NCBI GenBank assembly: GCA_007922305.1
Contig: ML677374.1
Span: forward strand, 5,963,991-6,027,990
DNA: 64,000 nt
Source: Dermatemys mawii
Lineage: Eukaryota > Chordata > Testudines > Dermatemydidae
Reading direction: 5' to 3'
This document shows positions 38,401-50,400 of the stretch, in pieces; the first letter of the stretch is position 1; each line of letters opens with the position of its first letter. The translations under genes were made by a program, and so were the position numbers. Under the pieces are notes generated by a model. It saw only the letters and a program-made list of their open reading frames with translations. It had not been told where the DNA came from and did no database searches.

Positions 38401-41400
38401 TAACAGGGCTAAATCCATTAAAGAATGTGGGGTGCTTGTATACTCTGGTAATGGGGGAATAGAATTACTCTATCTAGACAGAAGTGACAAAGAGTCCTGT
38501 GGCACCTTAAAGACTAACTAAAATTTTTTAGAGCATAAGCTTTCGTGGGCTAATACCCACTTCGTCGGATGCATGCAGTGGAAGTATCCAGGGGCAGGTA
38601 TAAATGCCTACCTATTTATACCTGCCCCTGGATACTTCCACTGCATGCATCCGATGAAGTGGGTATTAGCCCACGAAAGCTTATGCTCTAAAAAATTTTA
38701 GTTAGTCTTTAAGGTGCCACAGGACTCTTTGTCACTTCTGCAATTCCAGACTAACACGGCTACCCCTCTGATTCTATCTAGACAGAAAGTGTTAGCTGTG
38801 ACATGAGTACTGGGTGTATAATTAACTTGGAGTGGTCCTAGCATCTATTATTTCCATCTTTGAATGATATTGGCTCAGCTAAATCCATAGCACAGTGCAT
38901 CATCTATAAGCAGGCTTTCTCAGGCCTGTAGGGACTGCCCTGGTAAATTGGGGTAGGTGGCATATGTAAGATGGTGCAGTGTACTTCCATTGTCTGTGAG
39001 GTTAGCCTGGGAAAACTCAGAGTTGGACTCACTGATACCACAGTTGAATTTGGCTCAAAGCATTTAGTAAATTGGAGAGGCTCTATCCTGAGAGAGAGAT
39101 TTTAGTATTCGAAACCCGCTCTTCTGAATGGGAAATATATGTGGGCTTAGCACATTTCTCAGAAGGTTTTGGCTTAGCTTTGCTGTGCTTAGATGTAGTT
39201 TTTCATGAATCATAAACAGATGCTTGAGCAAAGCTGCCTACTGGAGACTAAGGACTGGACACCTGAGACAGAAGCACAAAGAAACAAGTCGGAATGAGGT
39301 TAGGCAGTGGTGGTTTTGCCCCAGATAAGCTGGAGAAAGTGACGTGTAGCTGAAAATAATGAGACCTCAGCTTCTCTAGGCAGTTTTTACTATTTCACCG
39401 AAAAAAAGGTATTTCTGAGTTTCTTGTGAATATCTGTTAGACTGTATTCAGATGTGAATAAGGGTATTCCTGTGCAAACAAAGCCATTCCTGGTTCATTG
39501 TCCATTATTCCTTGTCTCTTCTTCAGTATTCGCCTGTTAAAAAAGTTTCAGTCCAATCAAGGCACAGATATAAAACCACGTGACACAGGTGACCAATCGG
39601 GTCCCTGAATAAAGAGGAACAAATGATTCACAAACAATCCATAAGCCGAAAGTATCAAGTATTTGTCAAAGGTTTATAAATAACCAATATACATGCAGAA
39701 ACTGGGATTGCATCATGACTAGAAAAATGAAATAAAGAACCCTCTGTTTGTTGGGTAATGTTATTCACCACCAGTTCTATCACGCAATCAGATAACCTAG
39801 AGGCTTGGTTTAAAGTCCTTAATGTATAAAACTAGTTAGACTGTCTCTTCTACAAGGAATGCTTGGCCAATTTTTCATAGCGTGAAGCCTTGGGGCTATT
39901 TGAAGTCAGTAGCAAAATTCTCACTGATTTCTATGGGGCAGGATTTCACCCAACTGTTCATGGCAGACCTCCCGAGTGAAAAATCAACGGTATGTTTCAG
40001 CTGCAGAATACTACGAGATCTAACACTGACACAGTTTGAGCCAGAGGCAGTCCTGACATTGGTGGCCAGGGAGTGTCTCAGACTAGACCATAACGGTGCA
40101 CTACCTCCACCGTGGATCGGGGGAGCTAACATAGATCCTTAGTCAAAGGGAAGAGTTTCTGAGTGCTGGGTCTGTGCAGCTGGGTTCCTCAGCTTCTAGT
40201 GTGCATTGCTCCTGAACCACAGAGTGAGCGCCGAGAGTCTGAGGGTATGTCTAAACTGCAGTAAAAGAGAAAAGCACTTACTAAACGTGGCTCGCTAACG
40301 CTGATTAAAATAACAGTGAAGACAGGGCAGCTCAGCTTCTAACTTGGATTAGCAGCTCAAATGAAAGCCCATAGAGGAGACTGGGACTGAACTCAAGGTA
40401 CTGATCCAAGTTAAAAGCAAAGTTGCCCAGTTTTCACTAACACTGACTCCCTTATTGCAGAATTCCTCTAGAATTTTTGTCCATTTTTTTTTAATTGGCT
40501 TAATTGGGCTTTGGATCAGGCCCTGAAAACCCAGTTTTGGCTTTTATCCTTGGACAGCCTTCACAGGCATAAGTCAGATGAAACTGCGACTTAATAAGCC
40601 AGGGCTACCCAGATAAAACCCTCTCCCCTTCCTGCACATTGTGTCCTTCAAAGTTTGATTAATTTTGTTTTCTTTCCTATTGATTTTTTTTAATTACAAA
40701 AAGAATAGACAGATTTGTGGAGGCTGGGTCCATCAATGGCTATTAGCCAGGATGGGCTGGGATGGTGTCCCTAGCCTCTATTTGCCAGAAGCTGGGAATG
40801 GGCAACAGGGGATGGATCACCTGATGGTTACCTGTTCTGTTCATTCCCTCTCGGGCACCTGGCAGTGGCCACTGTTGGATGACAGGATACTGGGCTAGGT
40901 GGACCTTTGGTCAGACCCAATATGGCCATTCTTATGTTCCTTTGGTCACTAAAGTCTTCTGGAGCCAAATATGAGCACCTGAGAATGACACTAATCCTTG
41001 TTGTCTTTTTCTCTGTTATTTGAATATATATAAGTTTTTGAGTCACCCTTTTGGCCTCATTGGTTTGTTTGTTTACATATGTAAACAAATGTGGAAGGCC
41101 CCAGAAGCCATGGAAGTGAATAAGACGATAAGGGTGTGTCTACACCTGAAGTTTTAATCATGTTAACTAACTTGACTGCAAATTCTAGTGTAGACCCAAC
41201 ATGAATGTGTAGGGTTCCTAGCACAAGACATTAATCTAGGGTTGGACATGACCAACAAGAAACGTTGTGCCCTAGAACAAACGTTTGTGTTACTAGGATT
41301 TATTATCACATTAGTTCAAATGGTAAGTATTCCAAAAGTGGCTAAAATTTCAAGCACAGCCTTCCCCCAAGTAATAAAAATGCTTTACAATTGTTCCTTT

Positions 41401-44400
41401 GTGCAGATTATGATAAAGAAGTCACACAATGTGGGCCATACTTCATGTTTATAAAAATATCCAGTACATCTTTCATAGGAGGTTCTCACGGAGCCTGGTC
41501 CCAAACCCATTGTCCTCCGTGAAAAGCTTCCTAATAACTTCAGTGGACTTTGGATCAGGCCACGATTTCTTAGTAAGCCAGCAGGTTTGATGTGAGTGAT
41601 GGAAAGCAATTTAAAGATTACTCTAAGTACAAAATTCCCTGAATGAGGAAGCCCACTTAATAGGGTGGTGGGCCATCGGCTCACGCACACTGATTAAAGG
41701 TGAAACCCACTTCAGTGCAAAAGGCCTGAACAGTGCCTGGGGAAGCCCACTGCAAAGGAGTGAATTTTGCTGAGTGATGAAGCAGAATCCTGCATGTATA
41801 GTAGGTGTAATTAATGATCACTTCAAAATGGCGCTTCTGAATCCAATTGTTACAGGGGATCATTAACAATGAGCAGATGCTCCCGCTGAGTGTTCCACCT
41901 TCCTCTGATAGCCTCTGCAGCCTCATAAATCATNNNNNNNNNNGAGTAACTTTCACCGATCAATGGAGGTAGACTGGCCACCTCTGGCCCCAAAAGTGAA
42001 GGAGGAAAATCCCAGATCATTGAAGTAATTTTCAAATACATTTATAAGGCCTTTTAAAGTATCAGTTGGTGATAAATCTCAGCTTATCTCCAGGAAGTGG
42101 CTGAATTTTCAGCTTCACTGTGAGCTTCTCTGACACACACAATGTCCTCTTCGAATCAGGAGCCTGTTCCTAGCTGTCACACTAAATTAAGGAGCACATT
42201 GTTCCTTCCAGATCCAAACTTATCCAATTGGCTTGGGACATGGGTGTTGTCTCGCCTTGCATAATTGTGAGTCATTGACATAAAGGCTGGATCATAAAAC
42301 TGCAGCATCATGAAAAACCTGTTCAAGAAACTCGCCTTGTGTTATTTCATGCTGGCACTTCTGCTGGGTATTTTTTAACTATTGCATATTTTAGGTGCCA
42401 GTGTCGTGTATTGTTTGTTATTTGTATTGTGCTGGGAGCCTCCATCGTGGACCAGTGCCCGTTGTGCTAGGCACTGGACAAACACAGAACAAAGAGAGGT
42501 TTCCCTGTCCCAAAGAGCTTACGATCCAAGTAACATATGCAGAGCTTGGTGGGTTGGGGCCAGTGTAGAAACCCTTTCAAGTGCCCTTCTAAATGTGAAG
42601 CCAGATTCATCATTAGCATAAGCGGGTGCATCTCCACTGACCTCAGTGGAATTGTGGTTTCTCACACCAACCAGAGTTACTGTGCTGTTACCACCCTGAA
42701 ATCACCTTTGCATTGCATTGCCTCTGCCGTAGCAAATTCATCTGTGCTACTTGAGTGGCAGTTCAGCAGATGCTGATGAGACAGCGTTCCTAGCGCTGCA
42801 GGCACCTAATCTCCCTTCTTCACTTGCAGAGTTGCTGCGGCAATGACTAGTGGCTGCACTGTGACTGTGGCAGCTGTTCCTTAGCTGCTTCCCAGGGATG
42901 CTGCCTGTCACTGTGCACAGTTAATAGACAGTGAATAAGGCCAAGAAAATCCTTGTGCCATTTCCCCCCCCTCCACCACCATCAGCTCTAATAATTGATC
43001 TGCATTACATATTATTTAAAATAGTTTATTTTGCATGCCAGTTGCAGGTCTTGGCTAAGAATATCCTGTTGTCCTATTACAATGACAGAGAGTGAAAATT
43101 GTGCACTGGGAGCTGAATTCCCTGTAGATTCCACCTGCTTTTGATGGCATCTTCCTTTGTCGAAACCTAGAGGTGAGCCTGACAGTTTCTGGGGCAATGT
43201 TATAAATTCATGCCCGCTAATGAGGCAGCACTTCAGATGCATTTGGTGTAAACTATTTGGAAACTGCAAGATGCCTCCGTTCTCTGTTAGCTCTTGGTGT
43301 TGGGGTTCCATGTTGAATGCTGATATGATGTCTCGTTAATCTGCATGTGTTTGCTTTTCCACTTGTAATGTTCTATTTCAAAAGCCTAGATCCTCAAAGG
43401 TATTTAGGTGCCTAACTTCCACTGAAATTAATGGGAGTTAGGTACTTAAATACTTTTGGGGATCTGGGCAAAAGTAATCTTTCTCTTCTGCCATGCATCT
43501 TGAAAGAGATCTGAGCTGAGGAGCAGTGTACTATGTTTAAAGTATATTGGTTTAATCCATTTAAAAACAAAAAATTAGGGGGATCTAATACCCAGAGAGC
43601 ACGCCAATTTAGGGGATTTAATACCCAAATATTGCACCAGTTTAGTTAAACTCGTTTTGTAAATTTGATTTATTTAAACTAGTGCATATATATGGGTGGA
43701 TACACCTAAATCTATTTACAAGAATTTAGTTAAATTGATAAACTCAGACACTGTTTGAATGTCTCCCAAGAAGGCTTTCCACCTGCTTAATGAAATAATT
43801 TCAAATGCCAATTGTAGTTTAGCAAGGAATAAACTTTTGTTTATAGGTAACCCCAATTGCTTTTGGTTATTTAAAGATAAAAAAAAATCTAGTTCTTATT
43901 TAGTGCTTTTCATCTGTTGATCACAAATTACTTTACAAAGGAGATAAGTATCATCATCCTCATTTTACAGATTGGGAAACTGAGGCACAGAGAGGTGAAA
44001 TGACTTGACCAAGGTCAAACAGCAGGGCAATTGCAGAGATCTGGCAAGAAAACCCAAGTCTCCTGTGTCCCAGTCCTATGGATAGTGCACTGGTGCTGGA
44101 ACTAGGGCCTGCTGCACCCCTGGCTTGAAGTGGTTTCCATCATATACAGGGTTTACAGTTTGGTGCAATGGCTCTCAGCACCCCCACTATAAAAATTGTT
44201 CCAGCCCCCCTGCTGCTGTCTGCTGGACTGCACTGCCTTTCTTGTGTTACCATCCTGGCTTTACATCTTATTTAAAACAAGCATCAAACTTGTCAATTAG
44301 TGAAAATGGAAACAATTTACAAAACCCAATTTTCTTTCACCATTGATGCTGTTTAATTTTTTTTGTACTTCACTCACCTTGGAAAATGAAAATAGACAGT

Positions 44401-47400
44401 TTCACTTTCCTTTCTAGTCCACTTCTTGTTATGAAAAATTTGGAAATTACAATATTGCAAGGTGAAATATTTAAGATTTTGATATAGAAAAGCGTGTAAG
44501 CATTTACACTAGTCTGTCTCTTTCAGGAAAGTGCTTAAGCACATACTCAACTTTTTAAGCCAAAGGGATTGAAACACCTGTGATATACAGGAGGATGAAG
44601 TAGTTAGTTCTTATGGTTAGTTCTGTCCTTAAAAGTCTATGGTTTAAGCATAGAGTGAATGGGTTAGTTTGCCAAATCAGGGCCTAAACATTTTTAAAGA
44701 GTCATTTAAATATTTGTATTAAGTTCTGTAAAATCTTTAAGAATTATTTCCTGGATCGTAAATGTTGGGTCTAAAATATATACCAATGTCCTTTAAAATT
44801 GTCTAGTGCACAAAAGCCTTGAGAACTGTTTCTACCTATTTTTAATATGCATGGAACAGGTCATAAATATGATACCGCAAGATACAGTTAAAAAAAAGGT
44901 AACCAAACGTATCATAAACAGCTGGACAAGAGTCCTTCTTTGGCTCTTTATTGGACACCTAGTTCTTCTTTCATTGATGCTAGTTTAAGTCAAGATTAAC
45001 ACAATTGCAATCAATGGTCAGGCTTGTGTAAGTGAGAGGACATTCCTGCCCTATAGATCAAATATCTGATGCAGTAGAACCTCACTGAAGGGATGCTCTT
45101 TGCAAAACATTGTGCTTAAGGAGTAGTTATGAGTCTAACAGGATGTTGGAAATGACATTCTCAAATCCTGCTTTTGTATTGGCTACTGTACAGGCTGAGC
45201 AGCTAGGAAATCTGTATCCATGGCAATGGGCGATTCCATTTTTGCGAAGTAATTATTTTTTCTTTGTTATATTTTCTCAATATATAATGGTACTAATGGC
45301 CACCTGGCTGGCACTTAACGACAAGCTGGGTTAAAGGGTTCCAAGGGCTTCATCTGAAATCTTCAACTCTACCAGCCAGTGGTTAATTACCAGGAAATAA
45401 TCTTCCCCCATAGGGCATCCTGGCTTAAATGAGATCATGACAATGAGATTGATTGTATATGAACAAAAGGAGTTGGGATTGGGCCTGGGTAGTGATTAGA
45501 TCTCCAGTTAGACGCTAGGGAAACATTCCCACCATGGTTCCATATCGTGTTTAAATGCTTACATATTTCAGACCCATTTTCCACTGGTGTTAGTAACCAC
45601 ACAAATCACAGTGCAAAGAAGAATCAGACCCTTAGGTCTGGTCTATACACAGATTTTGTACTATTATAACTGTTTTGCTGATATCATTATACTAGTATAG
45701 CCCCTAGTGTGGAAGCAGTTATACCTGTGTAAAAGTCCCTTATATTGGTGAGGCTTATTCCACCTCCTGTGGGAATAAGCTGTACCGGGTATAAGCACTT
45801 TTATACCTGTATAACTGTGCCCATGCTGTGGGGGTTTTGGTGCTGTAACAATAGTCATGTAGTTAAAGCAATGCAACTTCTGTGTGCAGAAAAGGCCTTA
45901 GTTAAAACTGTAGCAAGGGTATTCAGCTGATAAATCTGTCCTTTGAAGTTCATCTTCATGTACCAAATGCTTACCGTACGCTTTTAAAATGTCCTGGCTT
46001 TCCCATTTCTGTTTCGAAGCCGTCACTTCATATAACTTCATAGACACCAAGGTGATTAGCTTAGTATAAATATCTAGAGAGACTCACTGTACTGCCTTTT
46101 GTATTATTCACCCCCTGTAGATGTGATCAGAAGCTGACTAGTCTTGTAAATGAAAATCTGGCCTATGATTGACCAGAAATGGGCCAGCCCTATTTGAGTT
46201 CTTGATCATCTTAACAGCAGGGAATTTACTGTTCTGATCAATGTCTATTTCCAGTGGGAAATGTTAGTAGGAATTAACCTAACAAGTTAGAATCCAGGGG
46301 TGGGCAAACTATGGCATGCAAGCTGATTTTCAGTGATACTCACACTGGGTACGGGTCCTGGCCACCAGTCCGGAGGGGCTCTGAATTTTAATTTAGTTTT
46401 AAATTAAGCTTCTTAAACATTTAAAAAACCTTATTTACTTTATATACAACAATAGTTTAGTTATATATTATAGACTTGTAGAAAGCGACCTTCTAAAAAC
46501 TGCATGCACTATTCAAGCTGTGGGTGTACCAAGGATTTATGTTGTGGCATTATGATATTTTCTGTCATATTATCTATCCCTTACATAACGGTTTGTTACA
46601 TTGTTAGCTTTTTGACTGCCACTGCACACCAAACAGATGTTTTCAGAGAATTATCCACCATGACTCCACGATCTCTTTCTTGAGTGTTAACAACTAATTT
46701 AGACCTCATCATTTTGTAAGTATAGTTGGGATTATGTTCTCCAGTGTGCTTTACTTTGCATTTATCAACATAGAATTTCATCTGCCATTTTGTTGCGCAG
46801 TCACCTACTTTTGTGAGATCCTTTTGTAACTCTTTGCAGTCAGCCTTGGACTTAACTATCTTGAGTCATTTTGTATCATCTGCAGACTTTGCCACCTCAC
46901 TGTTAGCCGCCATTTTTGTTCAGATCATTTATGAATATGCTGAACAGCATTGATCCCGGTACAGATCTTTGGGGAACCCTGCTGTTTACCTCTTTTCACT
47001 GTGAAAACTGGCTGTTTATTCTTGCCCTTTGTTTTCTATTTGAGTTCTTTTGGCTCAGCAACTGCTATCCTTCTGAAACCCAGAAAATGTTCCCAGTGTT
47101 TCGTTTAAGATTGGGTAACAGTTAAATGATGCCCTGGAAGAATATCAGTTTGTAGCACCCATTTCTTTGCAAACTTCCATGAGGCGGATCTTTCTTTGAA
47201 AAGAGCCTGTGTTTTCCTTTATTCGCAAGATCCCATTAAGCGATTTGGGCTCAGACTGCACGCCAGCGATGTACATCAGGGGCTTTGTTCTCAAAGAAAA
47301 TTTGCTCGAGCAGACGTAACCTGGGAAATGAGAAGAGCCATCTTGATTCCTGTTTCTACAGGTGACAAACTGCAGAGAGCAACAGCAACTGAAAAAAAAC

Positions 47401-50400
47401 CCTCAGGAGATTTTCTGGGATGATTGCTGTGGTCAGTCTTGACAGAGGAGCCCTTCATTAAGTGAGAAAGAACTACAGGCTTTTGTATGTGGTTTCTAAC
47501 CCCAAAATGATGAGATTAACTAGAGGCAAGGTGTGTCTTTTGCAATCCTCAGGAAAACAGCATTAGCCGTTCTGGATCATCATCAGCTGGTCTACCTTTC
47601 TGTTTTGTTTGAAATCTCCATCAAGATCCATATGCTTGGGTTTTATGGCATCTAAGCCTGATCTCTCTTCATGCCAGTGTTGTACTGAATGTTTTAAGAG
47701 CGTTAGCCAGCTGAATGTAGAAATAGAGGGTTAGAAATGTTGGTTTCTTTCTGGCTCACAAAAGTGCACTGAAAACCTATGCTGAAAGCCAAACCAAAGA
47801 AAAGGCAACGGATCGCCCAAGATACGTGAAATTGTAAAACTAGTTTCTTTTGACGCACAATTTAAAATTTTCCCCATGGAGGGGATAAAGGGGGGCAGAA
47901 TCCTGGAGTTGACTTTAAATGGCATGACAGGTATTTCTCTCTGCATACATCTGAGTTTGTTCTCATTCCCCAAGGCTTCCCTGTGGTCTTGTCCTCACAG
48001 TCAATCCCGTGAGTGATGCCAGCTTCAGCAAACCCAGGGAACAAAGGACTGAAGTCGAACCTTTAAACCTAAATCCCTGTCTGCTAGCGTTTCTGTTCTT
48101 TTCACAATGCTGCAAGCATTGGCAGATCCATTCTCGCCTCTCAGTCTTCCACTGTGTGCTGGTCTATGGCAAGTGGGCCTGATTCCGGTCTCTCTTTCCC
48201 CAGTGTAACTACATTGACTTCAGTCGTATTATTTCCAATTTACCACTGATGTAAGTGAAATCAGAATCAGGCCAAGTAGTAATCTTTTGCTGGCCAGGGC
48301 TACCTAAGGGCCAGATCCTAAGATCATTGAAGCCAATGGAAAGCATAGATCAGAGCATGAATCATCTGCTGCTGCCATCCCACCTTTACCTATCTGGTTC
48401 TGTGTTACTGCTTCTCTAATCTAACAAAGATGAAGGGGTGAAGCATGTCCTAAAGTTCTAGCTGTTCCGTATTCTTCTGGACCGTCCCATGGCACTTAGA
48501 TCGGCTCTCAAAACCAGAGAAACAACCACCGTTTAAACCTCCCTTGAGGAGGCACATGCCTCAGAGTAACCGCAATGATTTGTCCTATGTGCAGAAGTGT
48601 GCTGGGAAACTTGCATATACCACTGGAGACAATTGGGAGCTGGGGGGGGTGGGATTTGATGAGGATTTTATTGATTTTTTTTTTCCACCTCGCCCCACAT
48701 TTATTTTAAAAATGTTAAAATGACATTGAATTTCAGCCAGCTCTACAGGTATTTGGGGTTCCTGTGAGGAGAAATGTGTGTGTATGTGCGTGTGTAATTT
48801 CTCAAACACTTTTTAAAATTCCCCCTCCCCCACCATTATTTTGAATCTTGGAATTCAAATTTAACTCCCCTTTGAAACATTTTGGATAGTTCCAGTACAC
48901 CTGCATCAATGAGAACAACAGAACAGAGACTCTTTGTGTGTGTTTCTCTACACTTTTACATGTGTGACTTTTTTTACTCTTTCTCTGTTATCCAAGATGC
49001 ACACTCATTCTTGATAAGCTTGAGATACAGTGGATGTCCTGTTTTTGTTTTCTGTACCTTGGTACATTAACATCCAATGGCAGCATCCTGTTTTACCATG
49101 GTGGAAAGTGACAGAGACAGTTAAAATTCCAGGAACTGTCTGCTGGAACAGTAATTGAACAAAATTCTCACATGATCCTTGAGTTACTGCAGTGCACTTG
49201 GTAAGTTGTTAAAAAAGAACAGCAATCCGGGGAAATTAAAAATGGCCAAGACCTGCGAAACTAAGACCAGCTTGGTCTTGAGCCTACCTGGTGGTTTATT
49301 TCATTCTTGTTACATCTCTGCCAAATTGTCTTGCCATTCCCAATGATAAGAGACAGGTGTAGTCCATTTGGAGTTAGTTGCTATTAATCTTCTCCACTCC
49401 CTCCCCAGCCACTCTCAGTGAGAACTTTTTAATATTTTGCAGATGCCAGAATTTGGGGATATTCTTCTTCTTGCCTCAATTAAACATTGAATGACAAGGT
49501 AGTGAGAGCCTTATTCCCATTTACACAAAGGCCCTTTTACACTGCTCTGGATGTAAATGTAATGTAATTCATGCCCATTTTAAGGCCCATCTGCACTGTA
49601 CGTGACAATCTTACCCAAACAATTTTGACACTGTTTCATAGGATCAGGCCTCCAGTGGGTTTACTCGTTTGCCATGTGTTCTGTTTTCATCTGTATCTTG
49701 GGGGAGTAGGGAAGTGATGTGGGGGGGGGGGGTGTATGTAAAAAATCTCTCTCTCTCTCTATCAAGTGAAGTTTCTTAGGAAGACTCAGCAGGGGAGAGA
49801 ATTATCTTATCAGGAAGAGGACAGAAGGAAATATTCTTCTTCCAACTGACCGAGCTTTTTGTGCTGAGTGTTAACTGCAGCATTTGGATTAGTGGGTCTT
49901 AATTTCCTGATGAGTTTATTTCACACTGCAGTAGGCATGATGGCTTAACATGTGTCGTCTGCTGCTCAGAAATCCCAAACTCAAGAGTGACCTTTGGTGT
50001 CCGAGTGCCTGGCATAGGTTGTATACTAGGACTTCCTGTTCCTGGAGTGGCTCGATGTACCAACATACAGTAATTGCATTTGGGAGTAAATTAAGATCTT
50101 ATCCCAAGTACAGAAAGTACATGGCCAGGGACAGGCTAATGGGGGCAAAGAGTGTCCCCACCAACACTGCTGAAACTATCCTGCTGGGATACTTTGTACT
50201 GGGCAAATATGGCGCAATAAGCTCTGTCTTTTAAGGCATTGGCATTCAGCCTGTAAGATTGTTTTCTGGCTGGGAAGATCTCTGAACTTGGGCGTTATCT
50301 CATAGAATCATAGACTTTAAGGTCAGAAGGGACCATTATGATCATCTAGTCTGATCTCCTGCACAACGCAGGCCACAGAATCTCACCCACCCACTCCTTT

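Noticed and set aside
47196..47423. 75-codon frame with a plausible-looking mixed composition
   Set aside because: No homology recognised, no flanking splice signals in phase, and the same region has stops in the other frames. It could be conserved non-coding DNA.
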